From: Symbiodinium kawagutii
Taxonomy: Eukaryota; Sar; Dinophyceae; Suessiales; Symbiodiniaceae
Assembly (NCBI GenBank): GCA_009767595.1
Contig: VSDK01011390.1
Location: forward strand, 127,454-191,453
DNA length: 64,000 nt
Direction of reading: 5' to 3'
Part shown: piece by piece, positions 1 to 9,443 of the stretch
Position numbering within the stretch: the stretch's first letter is position 1
How the letters are laid out: each line of letters begins with the position of its first letter
The notes under the pieces: model-generated
Seen by the model: the letters and a program-made list of their open reading frames with translations, nothing else
Databases searched by the model: none
What the model was told of the DNA's origin: nothing
Made by a program: the position numbers and the translations under genes

Positions 1-1302
1 GTCAAGAATGCCATGAAGGAAAGCTGAGGACACGCCCAAGGTGTGTGGTATATCAACACGGCCAGCCCTTCTTTGGCTGAGAGGATCTATCCTCAATCCT
101 GAGAAAACGACGTGATGAGCATGGAAAAAGGCTACGCAGAAGCCTGGTGCACCCGGCAAATCATTTCAGGTATTTCCCCTGGTGCTGTTCTCGCTTGCCC
201 GAAAAAATGCTGATGTTCATAAACGGCTGCTGAAGTATAGCCAGTACCAACTGGACAACGGAAGGTTGTCATTGCCAGCTTCACCAATTTGTTGTGGTTG
301 ATAGCTGGGTGGTTTCCCCATGAAAGGCCGCCTCTTCGCGATTCTGTCGTGGGAATTGTTTGGATTCAGGCTCGTACACCAAATAGTCGGGGAGGGTAGT
401 GCATATTGGATGGCTAATGCTATCATTTGCAATTAGCGGGAAATGCTTGTGAACAACAAGCCTCCATATCTCCAGGTTGGTTTGCCGATGCCAATGATAC
501 AGGGGTTGATGAAAATTATGCCCTACATTGGGTGCACCATGTTTGAATACAACATACCCCAATGTATATCGACTTTTTATGACTTTTTACCAATTAACCA
601 TGATCAATTGACCACGATTATATCATGGTAACCCCTTCATTCTCCATTTAGCCGTTTTCTAGTTGTTATTGACACCAACTCTTTGAGTTTAAGCGTTGGA
701 CACGGCTTGAAAACAGTTGGCTCCATCATATCATAGCAGCCCCAAGATGCAAGCGCCGTTTGGTTTGTATGCTCTGTATCAAGATACCAACTCTACCAAC
801 ATGGACCCAGGGCTTACTACGGCTACGGGTCAACATGAATCATCCCAAGAAAGGGTAGGCGAACACCCCGACCATTCGACTAGTTTGGCCATGTGTCGGA
901 TCCAGGGCTACTGGCTCCTCCCAGCCATATACCAAGCATTCGAACATACAGCATGGTACCCCCAACCGTTACAACTTGGTTGAGAACCCAGCGTCCAGTA
1001 GAGTTATATCCAAAGCATATAATGGTAGTTACCCTAGTGAACTAACCTGAGTTAACTATGGAGTTACAACCACTGTCAACCATCATTACTCGAAGTTAGC
1101 AGGCTGTCCAGGGGCACCACAACCCGTACCAATGATGGCGCCTTGACGTTATCGCCACTGAGGTCCAGTGTTATAGCCCGAAACATTGCTCTGCAGCTGC
1201 AAGGAGTTGCTGAGGGCGGAGGCTGAAGCGAGGGCACCCCTGAAAGGTCGAGTGACGGTATGGGCGAACCAGCAGTTTCAGACTTGTTGGGATCGGTTCA
1301 TA
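1..1302. other. Intergenic or intronic DNA, no gene recognised
   Basis: AT-rich, stop-dense in all frames. A short open stretch at 1161-1226 (+), just after an AG and ending in TGA, could be a terminal exon, but it is too short to support. Nothing else recognised. Confidence 0.5.
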
Positions 1303-1349
1303 TGGGTGTTTCTCAAAATAGGGGAGCCCCCAGATCATCCTTTTTAGGT
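1303..1349. repeat. Family B inverted-repeat element, one arm only
   Basis: Contains GGTGTTTCTCAAAATAGGGG followed by a C-rich run and ATCATCC. This is the left arm of the family B element seen elsewhere in the window. No right arm follows, so it is a solo or truncated copy. Confidence 0.55.
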
Positions 1350-1533
1350 TCCGTAATTTTCGATACCACCATATTGCTTCTAGAGGTTGGGTTCGTCATG
1401 TTACATTGTCTTCGCCCGTGCCCCAACAAGTCACCCATGGTTGTCTCCGAACGAGCTGATCAAACAACATAATGCAGCAGATCAAGCGACAATTGCAGGC
1501 CTTCGAACTGCTCAGTGCTGGTAGGTGATATCA

Positions 1534-1614
1534 CTGGTTGGTGGTTTTAGACATTTTTTTCCCTAGTGATTATAAACATTGGTTGATTAATATTTTTCAT
1601 AGGGGTTGAAACCA
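1534..1614. repeat. Family A MITE, left part, split by the LINE insertion
   Basis: Starts with CTGGTTGGTGGTTT and has the family's internal ATATTTTTCATAGGGG. The missing 8 bp (CCAACCAG) lie at 12032-12039, on the far side of the LINE. Rejoined, the element is 89 bp with perfect 14-bp terminal inverted repeats. It was therefore present before the LINE arrived. Confidence 0.85.
1600..1614 (+). repeat. LINE target-site duplication, left copy
   Basis: TAGGGGTTGAAACCA at 1600-1614 recurs exactly at 12017-12031. The flanking bases differ (A versus C before, A versus C after), so the duplication is 15 bp and the element between is 1615-12016. Confidence 0.9.
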
Positions 1615-1685
1615 AGCCTGGGCCCAAATTCCTGTCAGGGGTCAGGCGACCCTGGCAGATCATTGGGAGGGACGTTCATCTCGCC

Positions 1686-4600
1686 ATGTTGCCTGCCTTG
1701 GACCTGGAGCCGCAATGGCACCAAACCACCAGCGGGGATATCATCTCTGTGCTGACAGAGTTGGTCATATGGGATCCATCGCACCGTAGACATCTACTTC
1801 GGAGTGCTGGCAAACGGATTTTTCTGGTGTTTGAGGGTAACCTCCCCCAAGCATCGGCTTACAGTTTTCTGGATGTGAGTGTGATCAGCAACACGAAGGG
1901 ATTCAGACTGGCCAACCATACGGGGTATGTGTTGCCTCACCAGACTCCCACAATGGAGTGCATCTATCACGCATCAGAAGTATGTGCGGGAATTGGCTGC
2001 TTGTCGGGTGGCTTGGAAACTGCGGGAATCCAAGTTGACATCTCCAACGAACTTCGAGAGAAACTGGTGCAGTTCCAACAGCTGCAGGGTAAAGAGGTCA
2101 TCCAAGGCAACATTGGAGACAATGCGGTGATAGCCCAACTGCACTCGAAGATGAAAGGTTCTGGAATCATGACAGGAGGGTTCTCATGTCAACCATGGAG
2201 CCACCTAGGAGACAAGCGGGCAGCCACAGACCAGAGAGCATCATCTTTGCCATTCATGTTGAGAGCGGCATACTTCACTCGTGCACATACCGTGATCATG
2301 GAGTGTGTAGTAGGAGCTGGTAAAGATGGAGACGTCATCCGAACAATCAACGAGTTTTGTGCATGGACAGGCTACCGTAGATCCGAAATTGAACTCCACC
2401 TCAACCACATCATGCCGGCACGGAGAGACAGATGGTGGTGTGTCCTCACAAGTCCAACCTGGCCTTGTATCCACCTGCGACCCTTGCCCACATTGCATCC
2501 GTTGCCATGCATCCGTGAGCTTCTACCGCTGTGTCCACAGTGGGATGAAAAGGCAAGTGCGGCTTTGGAGCTCAACCGTTTCGAAACCACCAGACATGAA
2601 ATGTATGGGGGAATCTACAACAAATTGGTTGATCTCAATGGGCAACTGGCGACGGCATTACATGGATGGGCAAATCAGCTATCTAGTTGTCCTTGTGGTT
2701 GTCGGGATTTCCCCATGTCAGAGCATAGACTGGAGACCAAGGGCCTTTTCGCTGCTTTGGTGATGTTGGAGGGTAACTTCCCCACGGCGTACCAGGGTAA
2801 CCTACCAAAGACACGTCATTTACACCCATGGGAACTGGCCACCTTGCATGGAGTTGTACCGGACCTTGACTTCTCTCAGGGACTGAGACTGGCGATAGCA
2901 GGACTGGGACAGATGGCCTCGCCCATTCAGAGCAATTGGGTGGTTGGACAGGTGCTTCATCAAATCGAAGTCAAGTATGACATGCCCACCAAAATGCCTG
3001 AGGTTCGACTTGGAGATCACTTCCGAAAATTCTTCAGTGTCATTGCGCAACAACAGCCGGTGATAGCGAGCCAGCCTGAATTCTGCAACTTTGTGCAAAG
3101 GTTGCGGGACACCCTTGAGCTTTCCATTGCAGCTCACCAAGTGCCTTCGCCCATCGCTACCCCCCCAGTGGACCCCAACCCTGTTGTTGAGGAGTGTGAA
3201 TCAAAAACAGAGACAATAACACGGGCAGGACGTCAGGACCTGAAAAGGATTGATGATAAACAGCCACCGACCAGGCCGGAAGAACCTGAGAAAAGCGAGG
3301 GAAAACAGCCAGCGGTGGAGCCGCAAGAACTCCTGCATGATGACCATGGAGCCACACATGACACATCGCATTGCTCATTCGCTCATGATCACCACCATGA
3401 CATGCAGTCAGAGACACACACCTCAGTCGATCATCATCACTTGAGACCAGAGCAGGCCAAACCTTTGGCCACAGGATCCACTTTTGCGCAGGGCCTCACT
3501 GCGGTTGTTACCAAGGCGATCGAAGCACGCCTCCAAGCCATGCAGCCACCCATGGAGGTTGAGGAAGGAGAGAGGGATGACCCGGGACACCAGGACTCAC
3601 TTCAGCCGTCACGAGGAGAAAACCTACCCATCAATGGCAATTCATTCGCTCATCATCACCATGCTGATCATCAGGAAGAGGAGGAAGGAGTTGAGAATGC
3701 GGGACAGGAGGTTGCAGTCGATCATCCAATGATGAGTAGCCCAGCCCGTACGCCCGATGCAACAGCGTCACCAGAGGGGAGCAAAGGTGAGGTCGAGAGC
3801 CACCAACATTCATGTCATGATGATGAGGCAATGCAACCTAGGATCCTCCATGAAGGTACGGGAGATGAAGGTGCCACACTGGCCACACTTGTGCATTCCA
3901 AAATCGATCACCAGCCACCTCCAGCAGAAGCAACCCAGGTCTACAGTGCCCAGGGAGGATTGCAAGCTTTTGCATCGTTGAGGGAAGTCCATCCACCACA
4001 GCCTGGGAACATGGATAGTGCTGAACTGACTAGAGAGCAGATGAGAAACATCTTCACTCAGCCACTCAGTGATGCCACACCAACGGAACCTGCCATCGAG
4101 CCAGTAGCAGTAGCACCAGCACCACAACCAATCCTGATGCAAATTCACCTTCACATGAGAGAATCGGAAGAACCTGTCATGGTCCAAGTGCCCCAAGGAA
4201 CCACAGTTGGGGAGATCACCAAAGCTGAACTGCAGATCGGGTGTCCAGACCAACCTTTGCGGGTCACAAATGTTGTGGGTAGATTCATGCCCCCTGAAGA
4301 GGTCCTCCAACCGTTCCAGCAGCTGTTCATCAACATGCACCATGAGCAGCATTCAATGAGAGGAACCACTCACTTGCATGATCAGCCACCACCCTTTTTG
4401 GACTTTCCCACTATGACTAGGCGGAGGTTGTTGCATCACCAGGGGCCATGGGTCGAAGCAGGAGAGTACCAATTCTACTTGCAGACGCTCATGACCGACA
4501 GATCGGCTACTCCGGTTGCCCCATGTGTTGTCCCCTTGTACACCATGGATGATGAACTACAAGACACCTTGATGGCGTGGGCTGCTCAGTGCATCACACA

Positions 4601-6917
4601 ACTGCCACACCACCATGTTGTAGCTAGTGCATTCCTGGTCCATGACCACTGGTTTCCAGTTGTCCTCAGGGAGCACGCTATGGGCATCCGATTGATCACT
4701 ACGAATGAAGCTGTGGATTGGGTTGACATAGCTTTCCAAGCGTACACACATCGATTGGGAATAGTCAAGTCACCACTTCCTTGGTCACACACTTGTGATT
4801 GTGGATTCCAAAGCTTGGGATGGACCGTTGAGCAAGTTGATAGCATCCGAGCGCACCAGGACATCCCAGAGGCCAAAGCCGTCAGTGAAGATGTGTGCAT
4901 CCGATGGAGAGCCCAGTTTGAGAATTTTTTGACTGACAAGCAATTGAGCAACATTCGACTTTCCCCAGCCACATGCCGATTTGGAGGGGTCAACCATCAA
5001 GACCTTGGAACCTTTGTCAGTGATTTGTTGAGCACGCATGGGGTACCGGTTGAGGCGATTAAAGACCGCACACAGCAGGTCATGGAAACATTGACTCGGC
5101 AACAACTTGTCCAGGTTTCTAGGTCGGCCCAGCCTTGGAGAGATTTGAAAGCCATCGCCAACCAAGCTCGACCGAAGCTCCAGCTTGTCCTTGCAGGGGA
5201 ACTCAATCAGCGGATCCAGGAGAGAGCCGCAAAGGCCACCGAATTCGGCCACAAAAAGCAAAAGAAACCTTCCAAGCAGGAGCGCAAAACCTTGCGCATC
5301 ACAGCCTCCGATGTGAGCATCCCTGATGGGATCTTCAAAGCTGAATCAGGAGAACCCCTCAAGCAAATTCCATTCACGGCGATCTCAGCCGAAGCCAGTG
5401 GCATTGTTGTGGTTGAACCAGCGCAGGCCAAGCCATATCAGCATCTTGTCCGACCAGTGTCAAAGGCTAGTTTGGCCCTCATTGTCATTGCGGCAAGTGC
5501 AGACGAAGCCCCAGCAGGAGCCCAGATCCGATTCCCTGCACGTTGTGAGAAAACGGGAGAGCCCATCATTCTCACGGCCACCATCATGCAATTGGGCAGT
5601 GTGGCAGTAGTTCGCAATGCTCCGACAAGCATTGGCCAAGTTGAGGAGGTCGCTACTCAAGTGATTCGCATCCTCACATACCGTGATGAGCACCCGGAAC
5701 CTTGGGAAGATTTCCTGACCAAACCGGTCAAGAAGGTGATCCAGCACTTCGAGGAACTCCAACCCACACCGGCGGGGGCCCATAGAGTGATTGACTGCTG
5801 GGACAGACAATTCCTAAACCTGAAGCTGGAAAAAACCAAAGCAGCTTCGTCCGAATTGTTCGTCGTCACAATGAGATTGGAAGGAGTTGACATGACGTCA
5901 CTTCTAGCCAAGAGTGGAAGCAACTCCATGTATGTTGAACCAAGGGATGTCACAGGCAAGGTCCCTAGTGAAGTCTATCGAGTGGTGTGGCTGAGCAAGC
6001 ATGATAAAGCCTCATCCACGCTTGCACAACAAACCACACAGGCATGGACGTCGCTTGTGAGATCAGGTCAGAGATTTGGGTTGAGAGTCACTGCAGCAAC
6101 TGCACCCCAGGTCCATGCGCAGCATAAGCCTAACACACCTTTTCTCAACACAGCAAACCTGAAGATTTTCCAAGTAGGACCGTGGCCATATGGTGCAACC
6201 AAAGCCACCATTCACAAAGTGTTCCAAACTTGGAACTGGGCGGCCAGGCCAGTCCAACCACGCAATCGCGCAGTGGATGGGGTTGGCCTCATGTGGGAGG
6301 TACATGCAGGCGAGGCACCCCCTTTCGAGGTATGGCATCTTGCGCACGGGGACGTGCTGATCAGTGAGATTCCCCGACGACAGAAGCCCCAGCACACACC
6401 CACCTACGGCATTCAAGGATCTCAGCGAACACTGGAGGCCCTGACTGTTGTAGCACCAAGCAGACAGCGCCAGGCTGATGAGTCTTGGCCGTTGGGCGAC
6501 CCGTGGGCACAATATGAAGGAGTCACCAAGCAAGCCAGAACACATCAGGATGCCAGTTCATCCAGAACTGGTGCCCTTGCAGTCAACATTGGAGCCATTG
6601 CCAATCAAATAGAAGAAAAGGTCCTGGAAAAGGTCAATCAACACTTGACCAGCCGCACCACTGATGATGAAGATGAGCTGATGACAGAGGACCCTCGCAT
6701 CCAGTCGTTGGAAAGCCGTATGAACCAGCTTGAAGCAACCATGCAAAGCCATCATGCCACCCAAGCAAGCCAGACACAAGAGCTTGCCAAGCAGGTTGAA
6801 ACCATACACCAGAAGGTTGACACCCAAGCTGAAACCTTCCGCCAGCACATGGACAATCGAATGGTTGAACAACTCAGCCATATTGAGAAGCTGTTGTCGC
6901 GCAATCACCGTGAGTGA
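1686..6917 (+). CDS. LINE ORF1: C5-cytosine DNA methyltransferase fused to gag-like regions
   Basis: A 1743-aa protein from an ATG 72 nt into the element. Residues about 90-450 form a C5-cytosine methyltransferase: motif I at VCAGIGCLSGG (99-109), motif IV GGFSCQPWS with the likely catalytic Cys168, MECV at 205-208 where the family has ENV, ARRDR at 245-249 for motif VIII, and LHPWELATLHG plus a degenerate motif X further on. The usual PCQ is SCQ here. About 550-690 is acidic and very His-rich. About 817-888 may have a ubiquitin-like fold (weak inference). Around 986-1040, HDHW and later CDCGFQ could be the His and Cys of a Ulp1-like protease. The last 110 residues look coiled-coil. Expected roles are RNA or particle binding plus methylation of cytosine in DNA, perhaps of the element's own copies. 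The frame is fully open, unlike ORF2, and the stop is followed by ORF2 in the same frame. Confidence 0.88.
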   Translation: MLPALDLEPQWHQTTSGDIISVLTELVIWDPSHRRHLLRSAGKRIFLVFEGNLPQASAYSFLDVSVISNTKGFRLANHTGYVLPHQTPTMECIYHASEVCAGIGCLSGGLETAGIQVDISNELREKLVQFQQLQGKEVIQGNIGDNAVIAQLHSKMKGSGIMTGGFSCQPWSHLGDKRAATDQRASSLPFMLRAAYFTRAHTVIMECVVGAGKDGDVIRTINEFCAWTGYRRSEIELHLNHIMPARRDRWWCVLTSPTWPCIHLRPLPTLHPLPCIRELLPLCPQWDEKASAALELNRFETTRHEMYGGIYNKLVDLNGQLATALHGWANQLSSCPCGCRDFPMSEHRLETKGLFAALVMLEGNFPTAYQGNLPKTRHLHPWELATLHGVVPDLDFSQGLRLAIAGLGQMASPIQSNWVVGQVLHQIEVKYDMPTKMPEVRLGDHFRKFFSVIAQQQPVIASQPEFCNFVQRLRDTLELSIAAHQVPSPIATPPVDPNPVVEECESKTETITRAGRQDLKRIDDKQPPTRPEEPEKSEGKQPAVEPQELLHDDHGATHDTSHCSFAHDHHHDMQSETHTSVDHHHLRPEQAKPLATGSTFAQGLTAVVTKAIEARLQAMQPPMEVEEGERDDPGHQDSLQPSRGENLPINGNSFAHHHHADHQEEEEGVENAGQEVAVDHPMMSSPARTPDATASPEGSKGEVESHQHSCHDDEAMQPRILHEGTGDEGATLATLVHSKIDHQPPPAEATQVYSAQGGLQAFASLREVHPPQPGNMDSAELTREQMRNIFTQPLSDATPTEPAIEPVAVAPAPQPILMQIHLHMRESEEPVMVQVPQGTTVGEITKAELQIGCPDQPLRVTNVVGRFMPPEEVLQPFQQLFINMHHEQHSMRGTTHLHDQPPPFLDFPTMTRRRLLHHQGPWVEAGEYQFYLQTLMTDRSATPVAPCVVPLYTMDDELQDTLMAWAAQCITQLPHHHVVASAFLVHDHWFPVVLREHAMGIRLITTNEAVDWVDIAFQAYTHRLGIVKSPLPWSHTCDCGFQSLGWTVEQVDSIRAHQDIPEAKAVSEDVCIRWRAQFENFLTDKQLSNIRLSPATCRFGGVNHQDLGTFVSDLLSTHGVPVEAIKDRTQQVMETLTRQQLVQVSRSAQPWRDLKAIANQARPKLQLVLAGELNQRIQERAAKATEFGHKKQKKPSKQERKTLRITASDVSIPDGIFKAESGEPLKQIPFTAISAEASGIVVVEPAQAKPYQHLVRPVSKASLALIVIAASADEAPAGAQIRFPARCEKTGEPIILTATIMQLGSVAVVRNAPTSIGQVEEVATQVIRILTYRDEHPEPWEDFLTKPVKKVIQHFEELQPTPAGAHRVIDCWDRQFLNLKLEKTKAASSELFVVTMRLEGVDMTSLLAKSGSNSMYVEPRDVTGKVPSEVYRVVWLSKHDKASSTLAQQTTQAWTSLVRSGQRFGLRVTAATAPQVHAQHKPNTPFLNTANLKIFQVGPWPYGATKATIHKVFQTWNWAARPVQPRNRAVDGVGLMWEVHAGEAPPFEVWHLAHGDVLISEIPRRQKPQHTPTYGIQGSQRTLEALTVVAPSRQRQADESWPLGDPWAQYEGVTKQARTHQDASSSRTGALAVNIGAIANQIEEKVLEKVNQHLTSRTTDDEDELMTEDPRIQSLESRMNQLEATMQSHHATQASQTQELAKQVETIHQKVDTQAETFRQHMDNRMVEQLSHIEKLLSRNHRE

Positions 6918-7046
6918 CAGCAGCTGCGGACCCCATCGAGCCACGAGGGGTTGACGCAGCTTTTCAGTTTTGAAGCAACCAAGGACAAACCAGGAATTGT
7001 CCACAAGCCATCGCGACATAGCCACACACCAGCGCCCAGACGCACC

Positions 7047-9443
7047 ATGCCCAGAGGCTGGTGCAAATTTCTGATGCAAATTTTGTTTTTGTTTGCCTTC
7101 CTGAGGGTAGGGGAAGCACGCAAGCCAGGACCTGAGATCACCATCGGGACCTTCAATTCATGCGGTTTGTTGAACAAAGGTGACTACCTAGCGGAGCTCC
7201 CTGTTGGAATTTATGGAGCCACTGAAACTCATCTGACATGGCGAGGCCAACATAAAGCCAAGCAAGAACTCCAGCATCACTTGCCTGGAGCCAGAATGGT
7301 TTGCGGACACCCAGTCCAACCAATCTCCCAATCAGTTGGTGCCATTGGGGGTCGCACAGCTGGTGTTGCAGTTTTATCACAGCTCCCCATGAGGCCCCTC
7401 ACGAGCCAATGGGACCCTGACATGTGGGCATCATCCCGCATACAAGCAGCAGCGATATACCTTGATCCGGTGTGGGTCCAGGTTGGTGTGTGCTACGGGT
7501 ATGCCACAGACCCCAACAACCAGGCTACCATTCAAGCCACAGATGCTTTGTTAGCCCAACTCACACAACGCATAGTTCATGATGCTAGAGGACCAAGAGT
7601 CCTCATGGGCGACTTCAACAATGCAAAGCTCCCATTCGCCCAGATCCAGCAATGGAAGCAAGCCGGATTCGTGGACTTGCAAACCTATGCATGGGAGGCC
7701 TGGAACCAGCCGATCCAGCCCACCTCTAGGAACCGAACAACCATTGATCACATTTGGGTGTCAAAGGAGCTTTTGCCCTACTTATGCCGAGTAGAAGTTG
7801 AAGCAACCCTCTTCCCCGATCATTCCATGGTTTGTGGAGTGTTCCAAGGCTTCCAAAAGCCCAGTCCCTTGATGATTTGGCCAAAAGCGATGCCGATACC
7901 TTGGGAACAGTTGAATGGGAGTGAGTTTGACACTGCAGATTTTCAATCACCACCAGAGGATCATGCCAATGCTAGATATCGAGCCATCATGCAAGGCTTG
8001 GAACAAAGTGTTGATACCCAACTCAAAAAGCAAGGCCAACCCGGGCTCCTGCCACAGCAAAGGGGTCGAGCGTCCACTGAACATGCAGTCACCAAGACCA
8101 AGCCCATTGTACCATTGAAAAGGTCCAAGCCAGGGGAGACTGAGGTCACTTTCATGGGGGAGAATTGGCACCATGTGCACTGGTGTCGACAGGTCAGAAG
8201 ATTGCATTCATTGGTCAACATGTACAAAGCTAAGCCTTCACCTGAGCTCCGAAACCAACAGGAACACTTGTGGAAGGCCATCAAATCTGCTGCAGGCTTC
8301 CCCGGCGGGTTTGCAGCCGTGTGGAAGCAACGACCGGTACTCCTCCCAGGCACACCCGACACTTTGCCTAGGAGGTTGCCATCAGCCGATGTCGCTGCAT
8401 GCATACTCCATACCATGGAAACCATGTTCAAGCAACTGGAAAAGCAGCTTCTCCAGGCCAGATGGAACAGTGCCAAGCAGAGAAGGTTGGATAATCCACA
8501 GGTGGTTTATAAAGATGTAGCACGCCAGAAGTCCCTACCTGTTCAGACAGTTATCCAATCGGTAGTGGCAGAAGTCTCCATGGTTTCAGATGACCACTTG
8601 ACCCTGCACTATCGCCCTCTGGCCTTCGACATCCACAAGCCGGTGTGGGCAACCAATGGCATGCTGAATATCCAAGAACACACCCCAGGTAAGATCACAT
8701 TGGCCACCAAAACCCTGGTTGCGGTGGAAGATGTCATCAGACAGGAAGATTGGGATGGGGATCCCCATAGCATCGGTAACAAGTTCCTTGACCTGTGGAC
8801 CACCATGTGGAACAAACATGATGGCTTGCCCGTTGAGCATTGGGACCGGCAGATCCTGGACATCTTGCAGCAATGTGATAAGGTCACAGACACCATGCCC
8901 CTCCACCCCATCACTGTTCAGAGCTGGGGAGCCACAGCAGCCAGCAAGAAATCCTCCTCTGCCACTGGACCCGATGGCGTGAGCAGGGCAGACATCTTGG
9001 GCATGCCAACCCCTTTGCAAACCGAACTTGTCAAGTTGATCAATGATGTAGAGCAGGGCCGATGTGGGTGGCCTACCACTCTCCTTCATGGCGCCATCAC
9101 AGCCATCGAAAAACGAAGTTGCTCTCGTGAACCCAAAGACTACCGACCGATCACGGTGCTCCCTTTTGCCTATCGCAACTGGGCATCCCAAAGGGCCCGT
9201 GAATGTTTGCAGTGGCTACACCAGTTTTGCCCCCCCAACTTAGCTGGCAACCGACCCACCAAATCCACCCAGGACATTTGGTGGACCATTGCACTCAGCA
9301 TCGAGGATTCGATGTATCAACACGAAGAGCTGGGAGGTATAACCACAGATATACAAAAGGCCTTCAATAACCTGCCTCGACCGATGGTTCAAGCTCGCCT
9401 TGCACTATGGCCTTCCCCCCCAACTGATTGCAGTGTGGCATGA
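7047..9443 (+). CDS. LINE ORF2, first part: APE endonuclease and N-terminal reverse transcriptase
   Basis: Starts at ATG 7047, 129 nt after the ORF1 stop and in its frame. A hydrophobic stretch (FLMQILFLFAFL) is followed by VGEARKPGP, which resembles a 2A-type leader with Lys for the key Asn. The APE endonuclease follows with its catalytic set visible: Asn37 (TFNS), Glu60 (TETH), Asp189 (GDFN), Asp234 (IDHI) and Asp258-His259. The reverse transcriptase begins around residue 640, with GPDGVSRAD, YRPITVL and motif A TDIQKAF (Asp768). The true frame is lost in a run of seven C at 9415-9421, after which this frame ends in unrelated codons and TGA. The endonuclease nicks target DNA and the polymerase copies the RNA there. 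Confidence 0.88.
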   Translation: MPRGWCKFLMQILFLFAFLRVGEARKPGPEITIGTFNSCGLLNKGDYLAELPVGIYGATETHLTWRGQHKAKQELQHHLPGARMVCGHPVQPISQSVGAIGGRTAGVAVLSQLPMRPLTSQWDPDMWASSRIQAAAIYLDPVWVQVGVCYGYATDPNNQATIQATDALLAQLTQRIVHDARGPRVLMGDFNNAKLPFAQIQQWKQAGFVDLQTYAWEAWNQPIQPTSRNRTTIDHIWVSKELLPYLCRVEVEATLFPDHSMVCGVFQGFQKPSPLMIWPKAMPIPWEQLNGSEFDTADFQSPPEDHANARYRAIMQGLEQSVDTQLKKQGQPGLLPQQRGRASTEHAVTKTKPIVPLKRSKPGETEVTFMGENWHHVHWCRQVRRLHSLVNMYKAKPSPELRNQQEHLWKAIKSAAGFPGGFAAVWKQRPVLLPGTPDTLPRRLPSADVAACILHTMETMFKQLEKQLLQARWNSAKQRRLDNPQVVYKDVARQKSLPVQTVIQSVVAEVSMVSDDHLTLHYRPLAFDIHKPVWATNGMLNIQEHTPGKITLATKTLVAVEDVIRQEDWDGDPHSIGNKFLDLWTTMWNKHDGLPVEHWDRQILDILQQCDKVTDTMPLHPITVQSWGATAASKKSSSATGPDGVSRADILGMPTPLQTELVKLINDVEQGRCGWPTTLLHGAITAIEKRSCSREPKDYRPITVLPFAYRNWASQRARECLQWLHQFCPPNLAGNRPTKSTQDIWWTIALSIEDSMYQHEELGGITTDIQKAFNNLPRPMVQARLALWPSPPTDCSVA

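Noticed and set aside
1953-3000. Bacterial restriction-modification methyltransferase
   Set aside because: It is fused in frame to a long LINE ORF1 inside an element with target duplication, so it belongs to the retroelement.
2241-6545. Minus-strand open frames beneath LINE ORF1
   Set aside because: They are shadows of the intact plus-strand ORF, with no protein-like motifs.
7110-7140. Functional 2A ribosome-skipping site
   Set aside because: The essential Asn before Pro-Gly-Pro is Lys; only ancestry is proposed.
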